NCBI GenBank assembly: GCA_030844565.1
Contig: JAUUNK010000309.1
Location: forward strand, 1 to 5,127
Reading direction: 5' to 3'
DNA from: Bacteroides ovatus
GTDB taxonomy: Bacteria > Bacteroidota > Bacteroidia > Bacteroidales > Bacteroidaceae
Length of the DNA: 5,127 bases
The translations under genes were made by a program, and so were the position numbers. Within the stretch, counting starts at the first letter, position 1, and the number at the start of each line of letters is the position of its first letter. The notes under the pieces are model-generated. The model had not been told where the DNA came from. It saw nothing but the letters and a program-made list of their open reading frames with translations, and made no database searches. Below, in pieces: positions 1 to 4,709 of the stretch.

Positions 1-59
1 ATACTCTTTTTGGGATTATCGACATAAACTACCAACAGAGTTTTCGGATTGATCCTCTA

Positions 60-91
60 TTTGTTTTATTGTATCTAATTGGTTACATTTG
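60..91 (+). promoter_or_regulatory. Bacteroides-type promoter of the toxin-antitoxin operon
   Basis: TTTG at 60-63 and TACATTTG at 84-91 match the Bacteroides -33 (TTTG) and -7 (TAnnTTTG) elements with a 20-base spacer, inside the usual 19-21 range. Transcription would begin about where the first in-frame ATG (96-98) lies, so the toxin message may be leaderless or nearly so. The heptamer TTGTATC occurs at 69-75 and 89-95, exactly 20 bases apart and overlapping the -7 element. It is a possible binding site for the antitoxin, but this is inference. Confidence 0.6.
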
Positions 92-95
92 TATC

Positions 96-293
96 ATGAA
101 AGCAACAGATAAGAAGGATAATGATATACGTGAACTGTATTTCTCGGATGAGTTTGTAGAGTTCTACGGTACGTTGCAAGATAAAGTGAAAGTTAAGATA
201 CTACTCTTGAATGGTTTTCTAAAGAAATCCACAAAAGATTATAGTAAACAAATAAAGATTGCTGAACGGATATTAAAAGACTTTGAGTTATGA
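96..293 (+). CDS. HigB/RelE-like toxin with an in-frame internal deletion
   Basis: A 65-residue ORF. Residues 12-34 (RELYFSDEFVEFY onward) resemble the N-terminal helices of Bacteroides RelE/HigB-family (Gp49-like) mRNA-interferase toxins, and residues 35-63 (ILLLNGFLKKSTKDY onward) resemble their C-terminal strand and helix. Members I recall are about 105-115 residues, with a central beta-sheet between these pieces that carries the catalytic basic residues. Here the pieces are joined directly near residue 34-35 (about nt 186-200), so roughly 45-55 codons are missing with the frame kept. The product is probably catalytically dead; it might still bind the antitoxin. The ATG at 96 is the first ATG in frame. 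Family alignment suggests the original start lay near residue 10-11, so the lysine- and aspartate-rich residues 2-10 may be an extension. The stop overlaps the antitoxin start (ATGA), as in an intact operon. The deletion is judged from memory of the family, not an alignment. Confidence 0.65.
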   Translation: MKATDKKDNDIRELYFSDEFVEFYGTLQDKVKVKILLLNGFLKKSTKDYSKQIKIAERILKDFEL

Positions 294-601
294 GAAAGTT
301 AGATGAAAATAAGTTAGCCAAGTTGCATACGGCAGGTGAACTATTGGACAATAAATATGGAGAGGTTGGAACGGAATCTCGTACTGCTTTCCATGAGAAG
401 TCAATAGCATGGTATTATGGTGAGATATTACGTGACCGTCGAAAGCAACTTAAGATAACCCAACAAGAGTTGGCAGAAAAGGTTGGTACGGCAAGGAGTT
501 ATATCGCTCGTGTAGAAAAAGGAGAGACAGATATTCAGATTTCGAGTTTCTTTCGTATTGCCCGTGCTCTGGGCATTGAGTTTACTCCTACGTTTTTATA
601 A
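290..601 (+). CDS. XRE-family helix-turn-helix antitoxin (HigA-like)
   Basis: A 103-residue protein. Residues about 43-98 form an XRE/HTH_3 domain: the helix-turn-helix lies at 57-78 (TQQELAEKVGTARSYIARVE followed by KG), and the SFFRIARALGIEF segment completes the five-helix fold. Residues 1-40 are a charged N-terminal arm of the sort that HigA-type antitoxins use to bind the toxin. Family role: it binds and neutralises the cognate ribosome-dependent RNase and represses the shared promoter. The start ATG overlaps the toxin stop (ATGA), implying coupled translation. The reading frame is complete with no sign of decay, unlike its partner, so it may now act as a free-standing repressor or cross-neutraliser; that is inference. 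No Shine-Dalgarno site of note is present. The XRE fold is secure. The HigA role rests on context. Confidence 0.85.
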   Translation: MRKLDENKLAKLHTAGELLDNKYGEVGTESRTAFHEKSIAWYYGEILRDRRKQLKITQQELAEKVGTARSYIARVEKGETDIQISSFFRIARALGIEFTPTFL

Positions 602-697
602 CTATCAATAAACGATTTAAACAGAATATTTGTTTTACAATTGTTTTACAGTAGCGAAGCTAAGAGAGTTCTAATCAATTGGAAATAAAGGGATTGT

Positions 698-729
698 CTT
701 GGTGGTTTAAAATCCGCCAGGAACCTCCA
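698..729 (+). other. GC-rich hairpin, weakly like a tRNA 3' end
   Basis: CTTGGTGG (698-705) pairs with CCGCCAGG (714-721) with two G-U wobbles around an 8-base loop. Read as a tRNA 3' end, a 5-bp T-stem (701-705/714-718) is followed by seven acceptor-like bases, a T and CCA (727-729). However the T-loop is one base too long and lacks the expected C, and no matching 5' acceptor strand (GGTTCCT) lies upstream. It is not a functional tRNA. It could be a decayed tRNA tail left by an integration event, or simply a hairpin. Confidence 0.25.
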
Positions 730-731
730 GA

Positions 732-783
732 AAAAAATCCTTGTAGCTAACTGAAAATCAGTATATAGTTACAAGGATTTTTT
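732..783. terminator. Strong bidirectional rho-independent terminator
   Basis: AAAAAATCCTTGTA (732-745) and TACAAGGATTTTTT (770-783) are perfect 14-base inverse complements. Inside them ACTGA (750-754) pairs with TCAGT (758-762) around an AAA loop, with an asymmetric internal loop between the two stems. The outer A/T tract gives a U-run in both directions. It ends the toxin-antitoxin transcript about 130 bases past the antitoxin and insulates the repeat gene. Confidence 0.8.
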
Positions 784-891
784 CTTTGTAGGATTAAGTC
801 TGTTCACAACTAAATTTTATTTCATATCTTTTTTAGGCTTTTCCCTATCCCTCCATATAGAATCTACCCCTTAAGTATGATTTTCCTGAGT

Positions 892-899
892 TACTTTTG
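892..899 (+). promoter_or_regulatory. -7 promoter element of the repeat-protein gene
   Basis: TACTTTTG matches TAnnTTTG exactly and lies 24 bases before the ATG at 924, which would give a leader of about 20 bases. No clear TTTG is found 19-21 bases upstream, so the -33 part is weak and an activator or alternative sigma factor may be needed. Confidence 0.45.
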
Positions 900-923
900 T
901 AACAAATCAAAAGAAGCAACGCC

Positions 924-1517
924 ATGAAGAAGATTTTATTTGTTCTATTTGTGATACAATGTGCTGGTATTCCTTTTCTGATAGAGAGCTGCGGTTCAAT
1001 TTCTTTCGAAGTTATTCCAGAATATTCAAAAGTAAAACAGGAAAAGAAGACTATAGAGAAAGACATCTTCGGCAATACCGTCATCGAGGACAACAGGGGT
1101 AACCGGAAGACTATCAAAGAAGACATCTTTGGCAATACCGTCATCGAGGACAACAGAGGCAACAAGAAGACTATTAAAAAGGACATCTTCGGTGATACGG
1201 TTATTGAGGACAACAGAGGTAACCGGAAGACTATTAAAAAGGACATTTTCGGTGATACTGTTATCGAGGACAATAAAGGTAACAAGGAGACGATAAAAAA
1301 AGATATTTTTGGTGACACTATCATTGAAGATAATAAGGGCAACAAGAAAACCATCAAAAAGGACATCTTTGGTAATACCATCATTGAGGATAACAAAGGC
1401 AATAAGAAGACCATTAAGAAAGATATATTTGGAAATACTATTATTGAAGATAATAAGGGTCACAAGAGAGTTGTCAAAAAAGATATTTTCGGGAACGCTG
1501 TCATTGAAGATTATTAG
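924..1517 (+). CDS. Exported or lipid-anchored protein built of 20-residue DIFGN repeats
   Basis: I do not recognise a named family. The 197-residue product starts with a basic, hydrophobic signal sequence (MKKILFVLFV, then PFLIESCGS); Cys23 in IESC is a possible lipobox, though Glu at -2 is atypical, and signal peptidase I cleavage is an alternative. Residues 42-181 are seven unbroken copies of a 20-residue unit, consensus KTIKKDIFG[ND]T[VI]IEDN[KR]GN[KR], and 182-197 a partial eighth ending in EDY. Each unit contains two half-motifs, DIFGNTVIE and DNKGNKKTIKK, which suggests alternating short beta-strands and turns, as in a beta-hairpin stack or solenoid; this is faintly like RHS/YD repeats. 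Lysine and arginine alternate with aspartate and glutamate, so the surface should be highly charged. It probably lies in the periplasm or at the outer membrane. The ATG at 924 opens the signal sequence and lies just past a -7 element. The frame is certain; the function is unknown. Confidence 0.8.
   Translation: MKKILFVLFVIQCAGIPFLIESCGSISFEVIPEYSKVKQEKKTIEKDIFGNTVIEDNRGNRKTIKEDIFGNTVIEDNRGNKKTIKKDIFGDTVIEDNRGNRKTIKKDIFGDTVIEDNKGNKETIKKDIFGDTIIEDNKGNKKTIKKDIFGNTIIEDNKGNKKTIKKDIFGNTIIEDNKGHKRVVKKDIFGNAVIEDY
1047..1514 (+). repeat. 60-bp in-frame tandem repeat array, 7.8 copies
   Basis: Seven 60-base units (1047-1466) and a 48-base partial (1467-1514) encode the 20-residue repeats. Units are similar in protein but clearly diverged at third positions. 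For example the D-I-F codons run gac atc ttc in units 1 and 3, gac att ttc in unit 4, gat att ttt in unit 5 and gat ata ttt in unit 7. The early units favour C-ending codons and the late ones T- and A-ending codons. There are no spacers, so this is not a CRISPR array. The lack of stop codons in other frames creates long antisense ORFs that are artefacts. Confidence 0.95.
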
Positions 1518-1562
1518 AAAATCCAATTAAATGTAATCATAATAAGCGATATATCAGCAAAA

Positions 1563-1607
1563 TAGCAAAGCCGGTTCGTGGTGTTGAAGCACGGGCGGGC
1601 TTTGCTA
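1563..1607. terminator. Hairpin terminator, better suited to the - strand
   Basis: TAGCAAAGCC (1563-1572) and GGCTTTGCTA (1598-1607) are perfect 10-base inverse complements. CGTG (1577-1580) and CACG (1590-1593) add an inner stem. On the - strand the stem is followed at once by TTTTGC, so it can end transcription of the Rpn-like gene, whose stop is about 80 bases away. On the + strand the tail (GTTGTTAAG) is a poor U-run, so it may only partly terminate the repeat gene. Confidence 0.55.
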
Positions 1608-1635
1608 GTTGTTAAGAGTGGATTATAAATTTTCA

Positions 1636-1656
1636 ATCCATGTGCTTTAATATATA
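1636..1656. repeat. 21-bp direct repeat, copy downstream of the Rpn-like gene
   Basis: ATCCATGTGCTTTAATATAT plus a final A is identical to 2009-2029 inside the Rpn-like gene. On the - strand this copy reads Y-I-L-K-H-M-D followed directly by a TGA stop. It therefore looks like a scrap of a second copy of the gene, lying 30-50 bases past its stop codon. Confidence 0.8.
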
Positions 1657-1687
1657 GTTACAATGTTTTTATCAACTTTATCATGTA

Positions 1688-2557
1688 TCATAGATTTTCA
1701 ACTTCTTCCGGAGAGAGTTTCATAGATGTAACGATCACATCATTAGTAATCCCTCTTTTCTTTAATTCGCGGGCAGCATCAAGAAGAGCTTTTCTGCCTT
1801 TCTCTTCGCCTATTTGTATGCCTTCCTCTATTCCTTTTTTTCTTCCCTTCTGTTCAGCATAATCCAACGTATTGAAATAATCATTATAGTTTTTCCATTC
1901 TTCCTCATACTGTGCTCTTTCCTGAGGAGTCATATTAGCTTTGGAAGCCAGTTGTTCCAGCCGTTCGAAGACAGCTTTGCGTGCCTTAAACGGCAATCGG
2001 TCAAGTGTATCCATGTGCTTTAATATATAAATCCATCGTTCAAAATCCGTTTCACATTCATCCTCTTCTTTCCGGAAGTTGGGCAATTCGATGAAGATTT
2101 GCCTGAACTTTCCATTGAAGACCTCACCTGTATCCCTGTCAGAAAGCACAACGTCCGTTCTGACCTTAGCGGGCATGTCCTTATCCATTACGAAGTTCAT
2201 AAAGAAGACTCCGTAGACAGCATCCAAACGAAAATCCCAAGGTCCCTTTACTGCTTGCTGAGTGACAGCGCGGGCGAGGTAGAACAGGGCACGGTCTTTA
2301 AAATAAGGCTGCTCGCGATTCTGCATTTCTACGATAATGCGCTCGCCCGTGTCGGTCATGCAATAAATATCGTAGATAATCCCCCGCTGAGTTTTTGCTT
2401 CCGGCTGTTGCTCGTTGTTGAGAAACTGTATGTCGGTAATCACATGCTCTCCTACGAGCAAATCGTTTAAAAAATCGATTAACAGTTCCTTCTCGACTTC
2501 CCTGCCGAATAAGAATTTAAACCCGTAATCGGTAAAGGGGTTAATAAATTTTCCCAT
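1688..2557 (-). CDS. Rpn-family PD-(D/E)XK nuclease / putative transposase (PDDEXK_2)
   Basis: The 289-residue protein fits the PDDEXK_2 / TIGR01784-type family annotated as recombination-promoting nuclease or putative transposase. The N-terminus carries the hallmark FTDYGFKFLFG (residues 8-18). The predicted metal-binding core is Asp63 (GIIYDIY), then Glu77 and Gln79 (IIVEMQN), followed by the helix motif RALFYLAR (89-96); all are present, so the active site looks intact. Residues about 205-258 are highly charged and helical with glycines in spaced E/K-G patterns, and the end (RELKKRGI through SPEEVENL) is the usual C-terminal helical region. Family role: a DNA endonuclease linked to recombination, with related enterobacterial Rpn proteins implicated in phage defence; the role here is unproven. 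The start at 2557 opens the conserved N-terminal motif and lies 28 bases past a -7 element. It follows a transporter gene on the same strand after an 86-base gap. Length is normal and no frameshift is seen. Confidence 0.85.
   Translation of the reverse strand: MGKFINPFTDYGFKFLFGREVEKELLIDFLNDLLVGEHVITDIQFLNNEQQPEAKTQRGIIYDIYCMTDTGERIIVEMQNREQPYFKDRALFYLARAVTQQAVKGPWDFRLDAVYGVFFMNFVMDKDMPAKVRTDVVLSDRDTGEVFNGKFRQIFIELPNFRKEEDECETDFERWIYILKHMDTLDRLPFKARKAVFERLEQLASKANMTPQERAQYEEEWKNYNDYFNTLDYAEQKGRKKGIEEGIQIGEEKGRKALLDAARELKKRGITNDVIVTSMKLSPEEVENL
2009..2029. repeat. 21-bp direct repeat, copy inside the Rpn-like gene
   Basis: Identical to 1636-1656. On the - strand it encodes Y-I-L-K-H-M-D (residues 177-183 of the Rpn-like protein) and includes the internal codon Met182 (2012-2014), preceded by an AT-rich run. 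Confidence 0.8.
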
Positions 2558-2585
2558 TAGTATTGATTGGTGCTATATTATAGAA

Positions 2586-2593
2586 CAAAGATA
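2586..2593 (-). promoter_or_regulatory. -7 promoter element of the Rpn-like gene
   Basis: On the - strand TATCTTTG matches TAnnTTTG exactly and ends 28 bases before the ATG at 2557. No good TTTG lies 19-21 bases further upstream. It lies in the gap after the transporter gene, so the Rpn-like gene may be transcribed on its own. Confidence 0.5.
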
Positions 2594-2643
2594 TACTTTT
2601 TTTGTTGAACGCGTGCATTTTATGCTATTTTCATTTCCCTTTC

Positions 2644-3525
2644 CTATCCCTTTCCCCCTTTCCGGAACACCACCATGCTCACCGCCACCAATATCAACAC
2701 AATCCCCAGCGCACTATTCACCGTGAAAAGCTCCTTAAAGACGAGCACCCCGATGACCACTGCCGTGAGAGGCTCCATCGCTCCCAGAATGGACGTTAGC
2801 GTGGGGTCTGCATATTTGATAGCTTGCACCAGCGTAATATTGGAGATAGCCGTTGCCGGAAGAGCCAAGCCAAAGATAATCAGCCAAGTATAACCATCGG
2901 TGGCTAGTTGCAGACCCGAAGTGAAAGAAGCGCCGATGAGGTAGAACACCGTCCCGATGCCCATCACATAACAAGTCAGTGCAGTAGAATTGATATGCAC
3001 AGCCCGCGTGGTTCGCACACCGATGATATATCCCGCATAAGAAAACACCGACACACAGGCAGCTATAAGCCCCATCACGGTGTTGCCCTCCTGCGCTTGC
3101 AGTTCTCCTGACGATAGCAGTGCCGCCCCGATGAGTGACATCACCACAGCCACAATCACCAGAAGCGATTTCTTCTCCCGGAAGAAAAACATCATTGCCA
3201 GAGCCACCGCCAGAGGATACATGAAATGGATGGTAGAAGCCACCCCGCTAGCTATGTTCTGATAAGCAATGATAAGACTGAAAGAAGTGACAGCCCGCAG
3301 CAGGCTAAGAAAAAATACCACGCCGACGTCCCTTCTTGCCAGCCGGAAGTTGCATCCCGAGAACACTCCGAAAAGAGTCAACACAAGGGATGCCACACCC
3401 CAGCGGTAAGAGAGCACTGCGAAAGACGAGAAGCCCGCCAGCAGCAAAGTGATGGAGAAGAACGGAGCCAGCCCGAAAGTGGAGGAGGACACCGCTGCAT
3501 AGATTATACCTTTTAAACGATTCAT
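2644..3525 (-). CDS. EamA/DMT-family permease, ten transmembrane helices
   Basis: A 293-residue integral inner-membrane protein of the drug/metabolite transporter superfamily (RhaT/YdcZ/EamA type). Two EamA repeats are visible. Hydrophobic helices lie at about 4-24, 35-55, 67-89, 93-115 and 119-139 (repeat one), and 149-170, 180-201, 212-235, 242-263 and 268-287 (repeat two). Typical signatures are the YPL motif at 103-105 ending in FFFREKK, and the second-repeat equivalent EPLTAVVIGVLVFKE at 251-265. Both termini are short and basic at the C-terminal end (FRKGGKG). Family members export or import small metabolites such as amino acids; the substrate cannot be read from sequence. Length is typical and the frame intact. 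The start at 3525 opens the first helix; a near-match -7 element (TAGCTTCG on the - strand, 3557-3564) lies about 31 bases upstream. Base composition is richer in GC than the flanking intergenic DNA. Confidence 0.88.
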   Translation of the reverse strand: MNRLKGIIYAAVSSSTFGLAPFFSITLLLAGFSSFAVLSYRWGVASLVLTLFGVFSGCNFRLARRDVGVVFFLSLLRAVTSFSLIIAYQNIASGVASTIHFMYPLAVALAMMFFFREKKSLLVIVAVVMSLIGAALLSSGELQAQEGNTVMGLIAACVSVFSYAGYIIGVRTTRAVHINSTALTCYVMGIGTVFYLIGASFTSGLQLATDGYTWLIIFGLALPATAISNITLVQAIKYADPTLTSILGAMEPLTAVVIGVLVFKELFTVNSALGIVLILVAVSMVVFRKGGKG

Positions 3526-3912
3526 GATTTTGCATTATCTGATTTTTTTCAGTTCACGAAGCTACGAATTTTTCTTCTAACGCAGATATTATTAAATAGA
3601 AAACTTCTTATTTTGTATAATGTTTGAAAAAAACATGTTTCAAAATATATCTCTGAATTATAAGATAGAGAGTTAATACCTTTTGATATATATTGTTAAT
3701 TTCTTATTTTTAATAGATGATGAATGAATATTTGATTATCCTAAAATAAAAAAAGATTGCTATTTTAAAAAAGATTTGTACATTTGAGCAGTGATATGAA
3801 AATGAACTAGCCGACTTTAGCTCGAGCATTTGTCACTATCTCTTTGCCAACTAAATAGCTAATTGTCTTTTACTTATATAATAGTGTATTAATAATTTGA
3901 TGATATACCATA
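3526..3912. other. AT-rich intergenic region between divergent genes
   Basis: This 387-base region separates the leftward transporter from the rightward lipoprotein. It holds a possible leftward -7 element (3557-3564), a short inverted repeat TTTGAAA/TTTCAAA (3623-3629 and 3638-3644), and a good rightward promoter (3756-3786). It would leave an untranslated leader of about 120 bases before the ATG at 3913. Within the leader ATGAAAATGAACTAG is a four-codon mini-ORF starting at 3796, and CTCGAG with nearby TTAGCT/AGCTAA (3817-3822, 3857-3862) could fold. No credible gene is seen. Confidence 0.55.
3756..3786 (+). promoter_or_regulatory. Bacteroides-type promoter upstream of the small lipoprotein
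   Basis: ATTG (3756-3759) and TACATTTG (3779-3786) are separated by 19 bases, an exact -7 match with a good -33 TTG. Transcription would start near 3792, about 120 bases before the lipoprotein ATG, so a long leader is implied unless a nearer promoter exists. Confidence 0.5.
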
Positions 3913-4278
3913 ATGAAGTATATATCCATATTATTATTTGTAACCCTAGCATCTTGTTCTGTCACCCCTTTGACATTTTCGAGTGCTTACAATAGTGATT
4001 CTATTTTTATAGGAACACACGAAAAAGTACTTTTGTCAAAGTATGGTGCACCCGCGAAGGTGGAGTTTTATGTGGATGCTCTAAAAAATGACACGATTAC
4101 GATAAAGTCATACTACGAAGAATTATTTGGAGAGATGTATCTTGTGACATCATTTTATTTTAAAGACTCTCTTCTTATAAGTAAACAACAGAAAGAGATT
4201 ACGTCTGGAGAAGAAGAGAATACTATGTTTAAAAGGGCGAAGCAAAGAACTCTTATTAAAAGTATGATTAAAGATTAA
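3913..4278 (+). CDS. Small lipoprotein, unknown function
   Basis: A 121-residue protein with a short lipoprotein signal: MKYISILLFVT then the lipobox L-A-S-C, so Cys15 would be lipidated after signal peptidase II cleavage. It therefore sits in the cell envelope. The mature part has a segment IGTHEKVLLSKYGAPAKVEF (residues 33-52) that recalls the 'G-x-xx-V...yG-P' helix-and-turn of BamE/SmpA-like small domains, followed by alternating strands (TITIKSYYEE, MYLVTSFYFKDSLLISKQ). This hints at a BamE-like fold, but only as a guess. The C-terminus is basic and lysine-rich (MFKRAKQRTLIKSMIKD). Codons are AT-rich like the left part of the window. It appears to be a single-gene unit with a long leader. 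The next gene begins 65 bases later with its own promoter. I do not recognise the gene. Confidence 0.75.
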   Translation: MKYISILLFVTLASCSVTPLTFSSAYNSDSIFIGTHEKVLLSKYGAPAKVEFYVDALKNDTITIKSYYEELFGEMYLVTSFYFKDSLLISKQQKEITSGEEENTMFKRAKQRTLIKSMIKD

Positions 4279-4283
4279 TATTT

Positions 4284-4315
4284 CTTGCTACTTTGTCTAT
4301 TATTTTGTATCTTTA
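4284..4315 (+). promoter_or_regulatory. Promoter of the DUF4248 gene
   Basis: CTTG (4284-4287) and TATCTTTA (4308-4315, 7 of 8 to TAnnTTTG) are spaced by 20 bases. Transcription would start near 4321, leaving a leader of about 23 bases before the ATG at 4344. This supports 4344 as the start, because a TTG start at 4293 would lie upstream of the transcript. Confidence 0.5.
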
Positions 4316-4343
4316 TAACTCAAAAACAGATATAAAGAAGACA

Positions 4344-4577
4344 ATGGAAAAGGAAATGTTTGTAGTGAAATGTTATGAGAAGTGCGAACTCGCAGCCCTC
4401 TACTTTCCCGACTTGTGCGAGCAAGCGGCAGTAGATAAGCTCCGCCGTTGGATAAGGAAATGCGGCCCGTTGATGGAAGAGATACGCGCTGCCGGCTTTC
4501 ATCCCAAGATGAAAGCATTTACGGTGAGAGAAGTCCGCCTTATCACCTATTACCTCGGCAAGCCAGGAGACTTTTGA
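4344..4577 (+). CDS. DUF4248 family protein
   Basis: The 77-residue product has the look of the Bacteroidales DUF4248 family: an opening FVVKCYEKCELAALYFPDL, a central helix with the DKLRRWIRKCGPLMEEI segment, and the typical end KAFTVREVRLITYYLGKPGDF. The function is unknown. In Bacteroides genomes these genes recur beside an HU-like DNA-binding protein and a phage-type N-acetylmuramoyl-L-alanine amidase, and often a VirE-like gene. Here the amidase is convergent, 132 bases away across a terminator, which fits that arrangement; no VirE-like gene is on the left. The helical, basic, Trp/Arg-rich middle would allow nucleic-acid or protein binding, but this is a guess. I chose the ATG at 4344 because the family starts there and a promoter lies just upstream; ATG at 4356 is an alternative. 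Codon use is richer in GC than in the lipoprotein next door. Confidence 0.82.
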   Translation: MEKEMFVVKCYEKCELAALYFPDLCEQAAVDKLRRWIRKCGPLMEEIRAAGFHPKMKAFTVREVRLITYYLGKPGDF

Positions 4578-4623
4578 CGCTGGGGGGAGGGAGAACCAAA
4601 CGGCTGGTGGCACAGAAAGAAGT

Positions 4624-4674
4624 AAAGACAGCAGCCGGAATGCGATAGAATCATCGCTTCCGGCTGCTGTCTTT
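4624..4674. terminator. Long-stem bidirectional terminator between convergent genes
   Basis: AAAGACAGCAGCCGGAA (4624-4640) and TTCCGGCTGCTGTCTTT (4658-4674) are perfect 17-base inverse complements. After a one-base bulge (4641), GCGAT (4642-4646) pairs with ATCGC (4653-4657) around a six-base loop. A T-run (4672-4676) follows on the + strand, and only the AAA of the stem (TTT) plus ACTTCTTTC on the - strand. It ends the DUF4248 transcript and probably also the amidase transcript. Confidence 0.88.
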
Positions 4675-4709
4675 TTATTCTCCGTCCGAAGACTTTTGAC
4701 TCCGCTCTA

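Larger units (their letters stand above)
602..923. other. Intergenic region between the antitoxin and the repeat protein
   Basis: This 322-base stretch has no credible ORF. It holds a short tandem duplication (TTGTTTTACA at 630-639 and 641-650), a GC-rich hairpin (698-721), a long bidirectional terminator (732-783), and a -7 promoter element (892-899) for the downstream gene. I see nothing recognisable in 651-697 or 785-891. Confidence 0.6.

Noticed and set aside
1..59. Short open stretches on the - strand reading out of the left edge
   Set aside because: Too short to support, with stops close by and no start or recognisable motif; nothing can be called here.
762..774. 13-base match TATATAGTTACAA shared with 1651-1663
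   Set aside because: In AT-rich DNA a match of this length is expected by chance in a window this size, and the first copy is part of a terminator stem.
1047..1514. CRISPR-like regular repeat
   Set aside because: The units are contiguous and coding, with no spacers between them.
845..1526. Long antisense ORFs (845-1414 and 1026-1526) and a + strand frame at 1309-1530 over the repeat array
   Set aside because: They arise because a 60-base repeat without stops keeps several frames open. Their products are low-complexity, and only the 924-1517 frame has a signal sequence, a promoter element and protein-level conservation despite silent changes.
2099..2470. Antisense ORF opposite the Rpn-like gene
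   Set aside because: It lies wholly within a recognised gene, has no promoter or family signature, and is a shadow frame.
2735..3535. Several ORFs in other frames over the transporter gene
   Set aside because: The 2644-3525 frame gives ten clear membrane helices with EamA motifs. The others have no recognisable features.
4293..4343. TTG start extending the DUF4248 protein upstream
   Set aside because: It would overlap the promoter and add 17 residues not typical of the family; ATG at 4344 fits better.
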